Of a DNA stretch of 64,000 nucleotides, positions 26,161 through 39,350 are shown in pieces. Each line of letters opens with the position of its first letter. Within the stretch, counting starts at the first letter, position 1. Source of the DNA: Eonycteris spelaea (lineage: Eukaryota > Chordata > Mammalia > Chiroptera > Pteropodidae); assembly GCA_003508835.1 (NCBI GenBank), contig PUFA01000092.1, positions 7,297,501-7,361,500 of the forward strand. Reading direction: 5' to 3'. Position numbers and translations under genes: made by a program. Below the pieces are notes generated by a model. It was not told the DNA's origin, searched no databases, and saw only the letters and a list, made by a program, of their open reading frames with translations.

Positions 26161-27479
26161 TACAAAAACATAGATTGCTTTATTTTTTTCCATGCCCAAA
26201 GACTTAAATATCAAATAGAATTCTGAGTGATAGAATCTCTAGATTTTTAAAAATAAAACTACTATGGTTTAGAATGCCAGCTAATGTATGTAATAGGAAT
26301 AATGAAGCTAAGAAACTTATCGTTTTGAAACCATCATCATAATAATTGATTGATGGGTGCCAAAACTAGTGAAGTACATTTGGTCTAAAATAGGATATCT
26401 TTGTAATCCAAAATATCTCCTCATTACTACTTACTAATTCCAAAGGGAAAATAGTTTCACCATGGAGAAACCTGACACTACCTTAGGCAAGTGATTAACA
26501 ATATCACCAGCAATGGGACAAAGCCATATCATATACCACCTGTTAAGATATCTTGAAAACAATAAAACATTACTGCTCAGTCATTCTACTCAGATTTGTG
26601 TAAACTGAATTAAGTATGAAGAAACCACAGATATACTCAAATTTTTGAACATTCTACTAAATAATTGGTTAGTGCTTTTAGAAAATGCTAAGGTCATGGA
26701 AGACAAAGAAAGGCTAAGGGGCTGCCACAGATTTGTCCCACAGGGGACCAAAGAGACATGCAAACTAAATTCAGTGCATGATTCTAGATTAGACTGTAGG
26801 TCAGGAAAAGAAAAAAAAAGTTGTAATAGGGATTATTGGAATAACTGGTGACATTTAAATATGGATTGAGGATAATAATCATTGTATCAATGTAAAATTT
26901 CCTAATTTTCTTAGTTGTGCTAAGGTTATGAAAGAAATTGTTCTTGAATTTTAGGATACACACACTAAAGTATTTAGGGGTAAAGGTGCATGATGTCTAC
27001 AACTCACTCCCAAATAATTTTTTAAAATGTGCAAATATAGATATACAAATATAGATCTAGATAGTGAAATCAAGGGAACAATAAATCAAGAGGGGCAAAA
27101 TGTTTAACAGTTGATAAACCTGGGTACAGGGCATATAGGAGTTTTTGCAAACTTTTCATAAGTTTGAAATGATACAACATTAAAAGTTATAAAAAAATAA
27201 ATATACTATGGACAAAAGATTGCCTCTTGGATATGAGCTCCTCCAGGTGGCATTCAGTGATTAAGGGTGATCCCAGCAGGGCAATTTACCGTGTCATCTC
27301 ACCTCTCCAAACTTAAAAAAAAAACTTGATTTCAAACCATACCTAGTAATATAATCAAAGGAAAGATAGCTCTAAATTCCCAGAGCCCACTGAATCTGTG
27401 AGTATGAAGGGGGAATCAACTACTTCATGAATTATTCTTCTGATAATATTTCCTACAGGTGGTTTTAAGTAGTAGCTGC
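26161..27479. other. Intergenic, nothing recognised
   Basis: AT-rich sequence. Nothing that I can name. Confidence 0.4.
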
Positions 27480-27960
27480 TTTAGAACACAGTGTGGCAGA
27501 ATCTGCTGCTTGCCGGCCCAATATTCATTTTCCCTTCATAACAATCTCCTTGATTTTTAGGTAGAGAGAGGGTTGCTTACAATAAAAACTATATTTCCCA
27601 GCTTTCCTGGCACCTAGATGTGGCTGTGTAGCTAAATTCTGACTAAAGAGACAAAAAGAAAAGTTATATGGCAACTTCTAAGACAGTTCCTTAAAAGTTA
27701 CCAGTCACAGCCCTTTTACCCTCTTCTTTGTCTCTTCTCCTATAATATTACCAGGAGAGTAGCTGTGATCCAGTAGCCTGGATCTCTAGCAGCTGTCTTG
27801 GCAACAAAGGAAAGCTCCATAACCTAGGGATAGTGGAACAGAGAGACAGAACAAAACTGTGTGGGTCCCTGATTAAAAGAACTGCCATATGAACCCTGGA
27901 ATATCTACCTGCTAGACTATTTTATGTAAAGGAAAAATAAACTTCCATTTTGTTTAGGTC
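27480..27960 (+). repeat. Old LTR-like relic
   Basis: The text 'tatatttcccagctttcctg', 'gatgtggctgtgtagctaaa' and 'taaacttccattttgtttag' follows the pattern of an old ERVL/MaLR-class LTR. The name is uncertain. Confidence 0.5.
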
Positions 27961-28444
27961 ATGGCTAATTTAAGTTTCTATTATGTATCATAAAACAAAT
28001 GGTAATTTTTAAAATATAAGGGGCTAAGTTCTGGCCTAGACTTATAATTTCTATTAGTTTTTTGGGACATGGTTCACTCCTTGAAGGTGTATCCCATCAA
28101 TGTCTCTTTTAAGAGCCTAGCAGAATCTTGACATAGTTTCAGTCAATGAATATTTTTAGGCTAATCTTTTTATAAAAACAACTCTAAAAGTTTGCCTATA
28201 ACAACATTAGAAATTCATTTTGGTATTGTTTTGATTATTACAATTTGCTTCGGAGGTCACATTAAATATATTTAATTCCCTATAAACATTTAATCAAAAA
28301 GCAACACAATCCTCTGGTCTTTCGGCTTGTTAAAATTACAGAGAGAATTTATGATTATATTGAGAATTTTATAATTTATAATTTTATGGTTTGCTTCTAT
28401 AATTGCAGTCTGTATTAATGGATCATAAAGTAAAGTAAATCAGG

Positions 28445-28850
28445 CAGTACAGACTGGATTATGCCACAGGAACAAACAACTTCAAAATAAGAAAGGTTTA
28501 CTGCTGGTCAGCAGAGCATCCTGTTCCATATCGTTCTTATTCAGACTAAAGAAATCTCCTCCATCCAGACGAGGGGGAAGGGAATGTGACAAAGTGCCCA
28601 TTGGTTCTTAAAGCTTCCATTCAGAAATGAGGCATATCACTTCCACTCATATATCACTGGCTAAAGAACTCACACGGCTACACCTGACTTCAAGGGGCAG
28701 GCAAGAAGCACACATATGGACCCAGGATATGCACTCCAGAATTTTACTCGAGAATGCTAATCACTACTGGATACAGCATTTTGCAGTTAATTCTGAGCTC
28801 ACGTCTCCTCATTTCAGTCTTCTCCTGAATTTGCTTTCAGTAACATTTAA
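28445..28850 (-). repeat. Old LTR-like relic (antisense)
   Basis: The antisense-type opening 'acaaacaacttcaaaataag' and 'gaaaggtttactgctggtca', followed by an 'aagaactcacacggctacac' part, resembles the family with 'cttaaaacaacaaccattta'. It is weak and divergent. Confidence 0.4.
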
Positions 28851-29059
28851 AAATAAAGATTTGATGGTTTAATAGAATGAGCCAGCTACATTGTATTACG
28901 ATTACAGAGAGTGAAAGTTTCCTGAAGAAATAGAGGAGTAGGCCTGAAGGTTCTAATCTGCCACTGTTTGCTTGTGACTATCTGATGACAGAAAGCAAAA
29001 CAACATGGCTTTTTAGTCTTGTCAATGTATTCTAAATATGTTATCTTGGATCAGTGGTT

Positions 29060-29555
29060 CCTTGTTTGCAGGACTCTTATGGAATCTCTAGAATGGAGGA
29101 CAGGGGTTCACAAAATGCCTTTTTCCCCCAGACAAATCTGTTTGAGACTAGATTTTCTCCATGCACTTCAACCAAGACAACATATTGCAACAGACTAAAT
29201 GTAGAGCGGACATGAGAATGTAATCCTCTTCTATTAAACCAGATATTAAAGTGATTTGAAAAAAAAAAATTAATTCTGGAAAAATATAGTTATTTTTTAT
29301 ATAAACACATACTGTATGTAATATGTAATGGGTAGTTGTTATTTTAAAGGAATTCATGAGTATATATAATTTAATTTTTCTCAGTTTTAGTTTTTTAATA
29401 CAGTAAATATTGATAAGTGTAATCCACATAAATCAAAGGTTTTGGGGGCCCTTAATAATTTTTATTTTAATGTTTTATTTCAAAATAATGATTCTCAATA
29501 ATTTTTAAGAAATTAAAGAGGTCCTGAGACTAAAATGTTTGTGAACCATTGTCTT
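29060..29555 (-). mobile_element. Nonautonomous DNA transposon relic (hAT-like), antisense
   Basis: The right end reads 'gaggtcctgagactaaaatg' and 'tttgtgaaccattgtct', the reverse of a 'caaactttttggtctcagga' terminus. Internal text 'aaaatatagttattttttat' and 'gtaaatattgataagtgtaa' fits the same family. Another copy lies at 62712-63062 on the other strand. Confidence 0.55.
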
Positions 29556-30669
29556 AGATAACACCTGCTTGGTAAGGTTCAGTTTTCAAGGGGAGAACTA
29601 CTAAATAGCATTTTCTTTACAATGAAGATTTTTAAGGATTAATAATATAATGATAACAATTTGTATTCACCTACAGAAGGAACATAGCATTGTGTAAACT
29701 CATCCCATTGTTGTGAAGAGTAGTCTGATCTATGTTGAAATACCAAATCAACTGCACATTTGGACTACAAAAGAGTGTGTCTACTGAAAACTACCTGAGA
29801 ATAGAACCAGTCACTGAATGAAAATATGTATAGCTGCAAATAATAAACTCACCTAAAAGAGGCAAAAATTAAAATAAGAAAATTCATATTCTCATATAAG
29901 AATAAGTCCAGATGTTGGATGTTTCCACAGATGGTTGGGTTTTTTTTTTGTTTTGGTTTGTTTTGTTTTGTTTAGCAAGAATGGGGGAAAATGGAGAATA
30001 GCTATGGGACAAGCAACCGATAGGTTTTTGCACAATCATGACCACTGAAATGTCTCATCATAGCAACCAAGACTATTCTGGGATAATGGATAAAATTCAG
30101 AGAAGTTTTGTAGAAACAATACTTACCTGTTTTCTTTTTGTCAACTAATCAACAGTCACCCAGAGCCCAATGAATGCCTAGCAATATTAAAGATACAGTC
30201 TCATTTTCTTAAATCTTCACTGATAAGCTCCTTCTTAACTTTTTGTCTTCTGTAATCCCATATATATTTCATTCAGTAATAACAAGGCAATTCTACTTTA
30301 CCTCTTAAGACTACATTTTTGTTTTCTTACTTAAATTATCATGTACATGTCATTGCTGACATATAATAGCGTCACACCATTTAAACTTAATAGTTTCAGT
30401 TAAAATTTGGCTCCCCATTAAACTGGGGGTCATTTACATATTTAAAGAATATAAATTTCATTCTATAGTATAAGAAATTCTCTAATCTAAGTAATTAGTA
30501 AAAGTCAGAAACAAATACAGAAAAATACTATTCAATATATCCTTCTAGCTCTGATACAACCCACACACCAGCTGTTTAATCTCCCCCTAATAATATGAAC
30601 CAATCAGGGAAGGTACATATTTTCTGCTATGATTTTGTATGGTCTGGCTACAGCAGGAACCATTTATAA
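29556..30669. other. Intergenic; T/G-rich simple tract
   Basis: A poly-T and (GTTTT)n tract lies at 29938-29976. Nothing else recognised. Confidence 0.45.
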
Positions 30670-30985
30670 ATCATTTAAGAAATGGTCCTCTGTCATTCTT
30701 CCCTCATGTCTCATCTCTTCACAGGCTTTCCCTGACCACCTTGTTTAAAAGAGGCCTCCCCTGATTACTTTGTATTAAATCACTCTTCTGTCTATAGCAC
30801 TCTTGCAAATCTGTAATTATTTCCTTTATGCATTGGTTTATTTTCTGTTTCCCAACTAGAATATAAGCACTATGAGAGTTGGAAAATATGCTGGTCTTAT
30901 CCAATACTGCATGTGCAAAGCTTAATATAGTTGTCTGGCATATAGTGGCTGAACAATAGGTATTTAATGGAATCTGGTTTCTGGA
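30670..30985 (+). repeat. L2 LINE 3' end (sense)
   Basis: Landmarks in L2 order: ctttccctgaccaccttgtt, agcactcttgcaaatctgta, actagaatataagcactatg and gtctggcatatagtggctga. Confidence 0.8.
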
Positions 30986-33184
30986 ATCATTTATTATACT
31001 ACCTTCTGAGAGCAAATTTTAAAACTAAAACTTGGTATTTATCATATTTTTACCATTGATTTTTAATAACACAATATTAAAATAGTATAGTTAATGGACA
31101 TTTAACATAAGGTGTCAGATGTCATAAAACATGGTAAAATATAGAAGTTTAGAAATGTCTGGATGTGAAACCATCAAGAACACAACAATAAGGTATTTGT
31201 CAAATCTAAACTTCTACAAATATTTTGTATCTTTAACATATGTTGAATTGGAATAACTTCTCTGGAACTCTTATTGTGGGCTTAATAATATAAATACAAC
31301 TGTAACTATAATATAAAGCATAGAATATTTTAGATAATTAAATATATATTATTGTTTTATTAACCAAGTAAGAAAGGTACTTGAGGAGTACAGCGAAATC
31401 TGGCTGTTTTCAATGGAGATATTCCCATGTATGAGTGTGATTAGCACAGACTTGCTAAATCTCTCTCTAAGCCATCTGTGAGCACCTTTTTGGTTTAAAA
31501 CAACACATGCTAGCTCTGTTCAGTTCTAAGTCAGTTTTTACGACAACTGTTATCTTTATCTTAAACCTGGGAAGATTCTCAAATGCCTGAAGCTTGGAAA
31601 TGCCACCTTTCAGTAAGAATCTGATCCTCGAACTGAGAAAAGACTTCTATTAAGCCAACTATCTCAAATGAAATTTTTTTTGGCTTAAAATGTTGACCAC
31701 AGAAATTCCCACCCAATTATAAGTGGGGCGAGGGAGAGTATTCTAGCTCACTAATAAGTTTAGAACACATTCATGTTTTTAACTTTCTAATAAAAAAAAT
31801 AAAATGTCTAATCATTTAAGTATACTTGCTTGCTGTCTAGTTCAATCTCCAGTTAGAGTGATGCAAATGCTTCTTTCATAATTGCCTCAGTGTGAAATCC
31901 TGGGTTCTGGCAAATCAGCAAAAGTGGAGACCTGAGTGACAAAGACCTGAGAGTTTGTCACAACTTTCAATAGTTTGGAGGCCTAGGTCCTACTGTAGAC
32001 ACAATACAATCTTTTCTGAACTACCTGCTCTGATAACCACAAATCTGAACATCCACATGGAGCCTTGGGGAGACTGCCCTGCAGTGAAACTGCTTAGAAC
32101 TGCCCCAAGACCAGTATAAATATACATATGCCTTAAAACAAATTCTAAAGTTATGACAGATATAACAATCACTTTTTCTACCAGAGATGCCTGTTTTTAA
32201 AAACCTACAAATCAGAAACATTTAGAATAGGCTTGATTCTGATTGTGGTGTTTAGTTCTTCAAGTCCAGACTAAGTATGAATAAAAATCAATAATTTAAT
32301 ATCATATTCAAAGTTTTATTTTGAGCTATACTTAGTACATCATAAAATTTACCCATTTCAATTGCACAAGGTAATGACATTTAGCATAGAGTTGTGCAAC
32401 CATTGTTATAATGCAATTTTAGAATATTCCTATCATGCCAAAAAGATCCTTCATACATATAATGTTTAGGGTTTTTAAACTGGATTTTTCACAACTTGCC
32501 TGAATAAAAACATAATCACATAATCAAAATAAATACTAAAAATGTTAATTTGACTCTGTTAGCATTCAGACACAAATGAATAATTTTCCTAGAAAGGAGC
32601 ACATTTTCTATGTACAATCTTTTAAAAAGGAGTCTAATTTATTAGGCATATATTACAGTTTTCTTAAATAATTTTCATAAAAATCACAGCTAAAAGGCGA
32701 TATGTATAAAATGAGACAGGCCCTGCTTTAGTACAAGCAGAACTGGCATTATTTAGAAGGCACATGGTAGTTATAGAAGCTGTGAGTCATTATATTCTCC
32801 TCGTTACTTCGCACTTCTGTTTCTCACCTAAATGGAGAATAAGTCATACTCTAACTGAGATCCTGTCTATCGAAAAGAGCAAGGTAATATCAGGTCACGT
32901 TCAAAATAGGAACCTAGTTCAAGCTCTAATTTTTCTTTTCATTGGTTAATATTTCTGCATAAGAGAGAAGCTTATATTCATTGCTTTTATGTGGTCTTGA
33001 GCTCTTCCATTCTTCCTCCTCAGAGACCATTACCTAGCATCCTTTCTCCAAGGTACACTTCCTTTCTCTCATCTAATAGTCATGCCAAAGTCTAAAGATT
33101 AAAAAAAGAAGCATGTTATGTACATGTACATCATTTGTAAGGTGAATTTAGAATTTTTCTTTTAGTAAAATATGAAAGTTGATG
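30986..33184. other. Intergenic; one ancient L1 scrap
   Basis: A segment at 32320-32465 (cataaaatttacccatttca, gagttgtgcaaccattgtta) resembles a fragment of ancient L1 3' sequence. The rest is AT-rich and unassigned. Confidence 0.4.
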
Positions 33185-33187
33185 GCT

Positions 33188-33325
33188 TATATGTCGGTTA
33201 GAATGTCTACTCCATGAAGGTAGAGAGTTTTTTTTTTAGTTTTGTTCACTGACGCATACCAGGCTTCTAGAATAGCACCTGGTACATAGTAGGTGTTCAA
33301 GGAGTACTTGTTGAATAAATCAAAT
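33188..33325 (+). repeat. L2 LINE 3' terminus (sense)
   Basis: Terminal L2 text: tctactccatgaaggtagag, tagcacctggtacatagtag, gtgttcaagg and cttgttgaataaat. Confidence 0.8.
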
Positions 33326-33417
33326 GAAGTTTTTCTTAAATGAAGTTAATATTTTTAATTCTAAAAAAATTGTGTATATCTGTGTATCTCATTGATGTGT
33401 TATGAAAAGCGTGTTGA

Positions 33418-33645
33418 AGCTGTTCTCGACCTTTTTGGCACCAAGGATCAGTGCTCCTATGATAATCTAATGCCTGAGGATCTGAGGTGGAGCTGAGGTT
33501 TTGATGCTAGTGCTGAGGAGCCGCTGCAAATACAGATGAAGCTTTGCTCACTTGCCCACTGTTCGCTTCCTGCTGTTCGGCTTGGTTTCTACCTAACAGG
33601 CCATGGACCAGTACTGCTCTGCGGCCCAGGGGTTGGGCACCCCGG
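33418..33645 (-). mobile_element. MER1-like hAT-Charlie element (antisense)
   Basis: Text matches the reverse of the MER1-type element: tcgacctttttggcaccaag at the left, tgataatctaatgcctgagg inside, caggccatggaccagtactg and caggggttgggcacccc at the right. It abuts the next L1. A second copy in the opposite orientation lies at 58571-58785. Confidence 0.75.
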
Positions 33646-36036
33646 ATGTAAAGCACGTATTATAGAAATGGATAAATTCCTAGAATAATACAACCTACCA
33701 AGACTAAATTATGAAGAAATAGAAAATCTGAACAGACTGAATACTAGTAAGAAGATTAAATTGGTAATCAAAAAACCCACCAAACAAAAGTCCAGGACCG
33801 AGACTGCTTCATTAGTGAATTCTCCCTAACATTTAAAGAAGAATTAATACCAGTTCATCTCAAACTGTTCCAAAAAATAGAATAGGAGAGTATATTTCCA
33901 AACTCATTTTATGAGGCCACTATTACCATGATGCCAAAACATGACAAGGATACTATAAAAAATGAAAATTATAGATCAATATGTCTGATGAACATAGATG
34001 CAAAATTCTTCAACAAAATTTTAGTAAACCAAATGCAATAATACATTAAAAAGATCATACCATGAACACATCAGATTTACTCCAGGGATGCAAGGAAGTT
34101 TAAATATCTGCCAAGTGCTACAGCACATTAACAAAATAAAGAATAAACATAATATGATCATATCAATAAATGCATAAAAAGCATTTGACAAAATTCAACA
34201 TCCATTTATGATAAAAATTCTAAATAAAGTTGGTATAGAAGGAACATACCTCAACAAAATAAAAGCTGTATATGATAGAACCACAGTTAACATATTACTC
34301 AATAGTGAAAAGCTTAAAGCTTTTACTTTAAGATTAGGAACAACACAAGATTGTCCACTATCACTAGTTTTATTTAATGCAGTATTGGAAGTCCTAGCTA
34401 GAGCAATTAGCTCCAAAAAGAAATAAAAGGTGTATAGATTAGGAAAGAATAAATAAGCTGGCTCTATTTGCAGATGATATTATATATAGAAAACCCTAAA
34501 AATACCACCAAAAAAGCATTAGAACTAATAAACAAATTCAGTAAAGTTGCAGGATCTAAAATCAATGTAAAAATCAGCTGCGTTTCTGTACACTAATAGT
34601 GATTATCAGAAAGAGAAATTAACAAAATAATCCCATTTACAATTGCATCAAAAGGAATAAAATACCTAAAAAGAAATTTAACCTAGGAAGTGAAAGACAT
34701 ATAAAATTGAAAACTATAAGATGTTGATGAAATAATTTGAAGGAAACACAAATAAATGGAAAGATATCCTGTCTCATGGATTGAAAGAATTAATATTGCT
34801 AAAATACCCATATTACCTAAAGCAATCTGTAGATTCAATGCAATCCCATTAAAATTCCATGGCATTTTTCACAGAAATAGAAAAAATTATCCTAAAATTT
34901 GTATGTAAACTACGAAAGACCCCAAGTAGCCAAAATAATCTTGAGAAAGAAGAAGAAAGCTGAATACAGCATGATCCCTGATTTCAACCTATATTACAAA
35001 GACATGGTAATCAAAACAGTATGGTATTGGCATAAAAAAACAGATACATAGATCATTGGAACAGAATAGAAAGATTAGGAACAATTAAAGCTATATATAG
35101 GGTTAATTAATTTATGAAAAAGAGCCAAGAATATACCATGTGGAAAGGACAGTCTCTTCAATAAATGGTGCTGGGAAAACTGGACAGCCACATGCAAAAG
35201 AATGAAACTGGATCATTATCTTACACTACTCATAAAAATCAACTCAAAATGGATTAAAGACTTTAACACAAGGTCTGAAACTGCAAAACTCCTGGAAGGA
35301 AACAACTTGACATTGTCTTGGTAATGATGTTTTGGCCTTGACATCAACAGCAAAGGAAAGAAAAACAAAAATAAACAAGCAGAACTACATAAAACTAAAA
35401 AGCTTCTGCACAGTCAAGGAAATCATCAACAAAATAAAAAGACAACCTACCAAATGGGAGACTATATTTGCAAACCATATACCTGATATAAAATAGGTTT
35501 AAGACCAAATACAGAAAGAAATAACACTACTAAATAGCAACCCCCCCCCAAAAAAAATAAATAAATAACAATCAGATTTAAAAGTGGGCAGAGGATCTAA
35601 ATGGAAATTTTTCCAAAGAAGACATACGATGGCTAACAGGTATGTGAAATGCTGCTGAACATCCCTAATCAATAGGGAAATGCAAACCAAAACCTCCATA
35701 AGGTATTGTCTCGAGTTGATAGAATGGCTATTATCAAAAAGACAAGAAATAACGAGTGTTGGTGAAGATATGGAGAAAAGAGAACACTTGGCACTGTTAA
35801 TGGGAACGTACATTGGTGCAGCCACTATAGAAAGCAATACGGAAGTTCCTCAAAAAAAGGAACTACCACATTATTTAGCAATTGCATTTCCGTGTATTCA
35901 TCCAGAGGAGATGAAAACAAGACATTGAAGAGGTATCTGCATTCCCATGTTCATTGCAGCATTATTTACAATAGTCAAGACATGGAAGCAACCTAAGAAT
36001 CCACCAATGGATGATGAATGGATAAAGAAGATGTGA

Positions 36037-36056
36037 TACACACACACACACACACA
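36037..36056. repeat. (AC)n microsatellite
   Basis: Ten or so AC units inside the L1 C-terminal region, at the place where L1 copies often carry such a tract. Confidence 0.9.
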
Positions 36057-36182
36057 AATATTATTCAGCCATAAAAAAGAAGGAAATTCTGCCACTTGTG
36101 ACAAAATAAACAGACTTTGAGGGCATTATGCCAAGTGAAATGTATCAGACAGAGAAAGACAAATACCTATACGTGAAATCTA

Positions 36183-36208
36183 AAAACAAACAAACAAACA
36201 AACAAAAA
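36183..36208. repeat. (AAAC)n tract
   Basis: Tandem caaa units inside the L1 3' end. Confidence 0.85.
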
Positions 36209-37029
36209 CCCCAAACTCATAGATATGGAGAACATTTTTGTGGTTGCCAGAAAGAGGAAGAGGTGGGGATGAGCAAAATGGTTGAAGGTGGTCAAAAGTT
36301 ACAAACTTCCAGTTATAAAGTAAGTCCTGGGGATGTAATGTACAGCCTGGTGACTATAGTTACTAATATCGTAACACATATTTGAAAGTTACTAAGATTC
36401 AATTTTAAAAGTTCTCATCACAAGAAAAAGAAATTTGTAACTATATGTGGTCATGGATGTTAACTAGACTTATTGCAATATAAACAAATATCAAACCATT
36501 ATGTTATATAATGCTAATGTCATATCCTGAAACTAATATAATGCTATATGTCAATTTTATCTCAATTTTTAAAAGCAAATATTTTAAATGCACCAGTGAG
36601 ACTCACAAAGAATTCTAAAATAAATTTAAAATGTAACTTGAATAAGATATATTGGCCTGCAAACACTGGAAATCAACTTCAAAATCTGTATAAAAGGGTG
36701 GCATAAATAGAATAAATGTATCAATAGAAGATTTAAGATTTTCTAGTTCTAATAATATATTTTTCTATTTCTCATTTTATCTTAATTTGGTACATTTATT
36801 AATCGGTTTTCCCTTTTTACTTTCTAGTAATGCATTATTTTTTCCCCACAATTTTAAGACAATAGATGTTCTCTCAGACTCATGTCTCATTATCACATTA
36901 CACCTCCTCTCCACACCAGAGCTAGTCACCCTGATTAAATTTTTTCCCAGTGTTTCCAGACGTGGATTACTGTCATCACTGATGTACATTCTCCAACTGC
37001 AAGAGAACCTTCCCCAAGGCTACTGACCT

Positions 37030-37745
37030 CATTTCTTCCTTCCTCCGAGGGGACCATAAGCCATCATCCAGTCCTCTCTCTCTGTAGGTCTCTTTTCTCC
37101 TGCTCTTCTCTTCATCTTATCCTCTCTCTTATACTCTAAAAACAAAACCCCTCTACTTACCCAACATTCCCCTTCTCTCTTTTTCCTCTCAAAAGGGTAG
37201 CCTCATTTCATTGTTTTTATTACTTCATCACTGCATCACAATTTACTGTGAAAAGACTTCTCTTCCCATACACTCAAGATATCGTTTGAGAGTCACATAA
37301 ACTCTTTAATAGTTAAGTTTAATTAGCACATGTCCTTAACTTGTTTGACCCCTTAGCACTTAATGCCTTGGACCTTTCCTATCTTGTTGGAATTCTTCCA
37401 TTCTGTGTTTCCGCCACACTTGCTCCTTCTATCACAAATGCACCTTCTACCACCTCCACCATTTCTTTATAGTAAGAGCTTGGCTTGTTTGTTTGTTAAT
37501 TTATTTTTGTATACTCAGTTTACAACCAAACATTGCTTTTCAGAGCTCTGTCCTTGGTCCTGTTACCAAGCTACAAATTTCTCTGGGAAACCAATCAATT
37601 CCTATTGTTTTAGTGACTCCCATATTTAAGTCTTTAGCCCTAAAGTCTACTGAACTCCAGATCTCATATCTCTGGCTGTCCCCTAAATATGTTCTCCACT
37701 TGTGTGTTGCTAAGTAATCCCTCTGAAATCTACTAGGTCTTGTCT
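37030..37745 (+). repeat. L2 LINE, 5' part of a split copy (sense)
   Basis: The text 'agagctctgtccttggtcct' and then 'actgaactccagatctcata', 'ctggctgtcccctaaatatg' follow the internal order of L2. It is continued by 38330-39170, with an LTR-like insertion between. Confidence 0.65.
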
Positions 37746-37764
37746 GGGTTCCTTTCTTTGGGAT

Positions 37765-38255
37765 GATTGTATTTTATGAGCAAGAAGAAAAGTTAACTGA
37801 ATTTTCGGTAACCAGAAGGGCAGGTTGTAGTACTTGTATCTGCTGTTTATTTCTGTTTCTCTTCTTTCTGGATATATGGTAGAATTGTATTTCTTTGCTC
37901 CTTTGAAATTAGGTGTGTCATGTTACTCATTTTAGCCAATGAAACATTGGAAATGCTGTGTGTCACTTTTAGTTAGAAGCCTTTAAAAACTGGCACACAT
38001 GATTTTATTCCCTTTCTCCTGTTATGACAACTGGAAACATTTCAAAGGAAAGAGGCTCGATCAGCTTGTATCCTTATGTGAAGATGATGTGGAGTGCCTC
38101 TTCCACCAACTAAAAATGGACATACAGCATGAGTGAAGATGATGTGGAGCGGCTCTTCCACCAACTAAAAATGGACATATTATTTTAAGCCTGTGAGATT
38201 TTGGAGTTTTTCATTATTGCCACATAGCCCAGCCTGACTTGACTGATTCAAGATC
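37765..38255 (+). repeat. LTR-like relic inserted in the L2
   Basis: The order is 'attttagccaatgaaacatt', 'gtgtgtcacttttagttaga', then a 'gatgatgtggag' segment and 'taagcctgtgagattttgga'. This is the pattern of an old mammalian LTR-like family. It divides the L2 copy at 37030-39170 and contains a local tandem duplication. Confidence 0.5.
38078..38183 (+). repeat. Two-copy 55-bp tandem duplication
   Basis: The unit starting gtgaagatgatgtggag at 38078 is repeated from 38133. Unit one has gtgcctcttcc and unit two has cggctcttcc; otherwise they are almost identical through aaaatggacatac/t. Confidence 0.95.
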
Positions 38256-38329
38256 CCAAATCAAAGTCATTACTTTTTTTCCCCTTCACACTGTTAACAG
38301 AATAAAACAACAACAAAAAATCTCACCTG

Positions 38330-39170
38330 CCCTTCCTTCTATATTCCCTGTTTTCTGTGTCTTTGTTTGAACCATTACCATCTACCCACTTAACCAGGCT
38401 AGAAACCTGGGAGCATATCTAGATGCCACTGTCATGTCTACCCACATTTTATGATTTGGTTAGTTCTGTGGATTCTATTCCCTAAGTATCTCTCAAATAT
38501 ATTCTTTCATTTGTATCCTTAGTATACGCCTTTTCATTCTGTTGCCTGAACTTTGTAAATGATCTTGTCTCCAATATCAGCCTTCCCTAAATACATCTTC
38601 CATATGGCTGCCAGAGTGATTTTTATAAAATGCAAACTGTAACCATTGCGCTCTCCTGCTTAAAACTTTTTACCTTTGCTTGCAGAATAAAGCCAAAATG
38701 CTTTGTCATGGTATATTAGGCTCTTCATAGTCCAAGTCCTTTCTATTTCCTCAGCCACATCTCTGCTCCAGAAATACCTAACTCTAGAAGCACTGTTCCT
38801 TCTCTTATCGCTCCAGCATCCCCCCCACCACCCACACACATAGGCTATATTATCTCTTGACTGATCCTTCTAGAAATCCCAATTTAGATTTCATTTACTC
38901 TAAGAAGGATTTCACGGTTGACCCAAACAGACATACCTATTCCCTCCCTCATGCCACTTCCCTGCATAAAATGTGTTTTTGTTATTGAATATGGCACTTA
39001 AAAAACAAAACAAAACATTTGCTTATGTGGCCATTGTGATGGCTATAGATAGTAATGACCATAATCCTCTTGTGGATAGGGGAAATATCTTATTCGCCAT
39101 TATATCTGGAAAGCACAGTACTTAGCATATTACACACACCTCAAAAGATGTTTATAGAACTGAACTGATA
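38330..39170 (+). repeat. L2 LINE, 3' part of a split copy (sense)
   Basis: The L2 order is very clear: ctagaaacctgggagcatat, ctgccagagtgatttttata, gctctcctgcttaaaacttt, cagaataaagccaaaatgc, and ending at 'acttagcatattacacacac'. This is one of the longest L2 pieces in the window. Confidence 0.8.
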
Positions 39171-39224
39171 AGCCATTTGACCAAATAACTTAACAGCTGT
39201 TAAGGGCTTATATATTTTTTAAAC

Positions 39225-39350
39225 AGCTTAAAAGTTGTTGAGAGCTTACTATATGTTAAGCATTGTAGCTTACACTCTATAAGTTTTATTTTATTTAGCC
39301 TATTATTTTATTAGCCTAACACTAATTCTAAGGCATTGAGACACATTAAG
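39225..39350 (-). repeat. MIR SINE fragment (antisense)
   Basis: Text 'gagagcttactatatgttaa' and 'gcattgtagcttacactcta' corresponds to antisense MIR. Confidence 0.55.

Larger units (their letters stand above)
33664..36580 (+). mobile_element. LINE-1, 5'-truncated, RT and C-terminus, inactive
   Basis: This is the 3' half of an L1. It enters within ORF2 before the RT palm. The text [10 protein letters not shown] (about 34378-34410) precedes the catalytic LFADD box at 34464-34478. The C-terminal zone includes gctggcaa-type and 'ataaatggtgctgggaaaac' (35161) and 'attattcagccataaaaaag' (36060). The 3'UTR with 'gtacagcctggtgactatag' ends near 36575. Frequent frameshifts and stops show a dead copy. 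An A/C run at 35542-35558 and an (AC)n tract at 36037-36056 interrupt it. Confidence 0.92.

Noticed and set aside
34208..34426. A reverse-transcriptase-like gene
   Set aside because: It is the RT part of a broken, 5'-truncated LINE-1.
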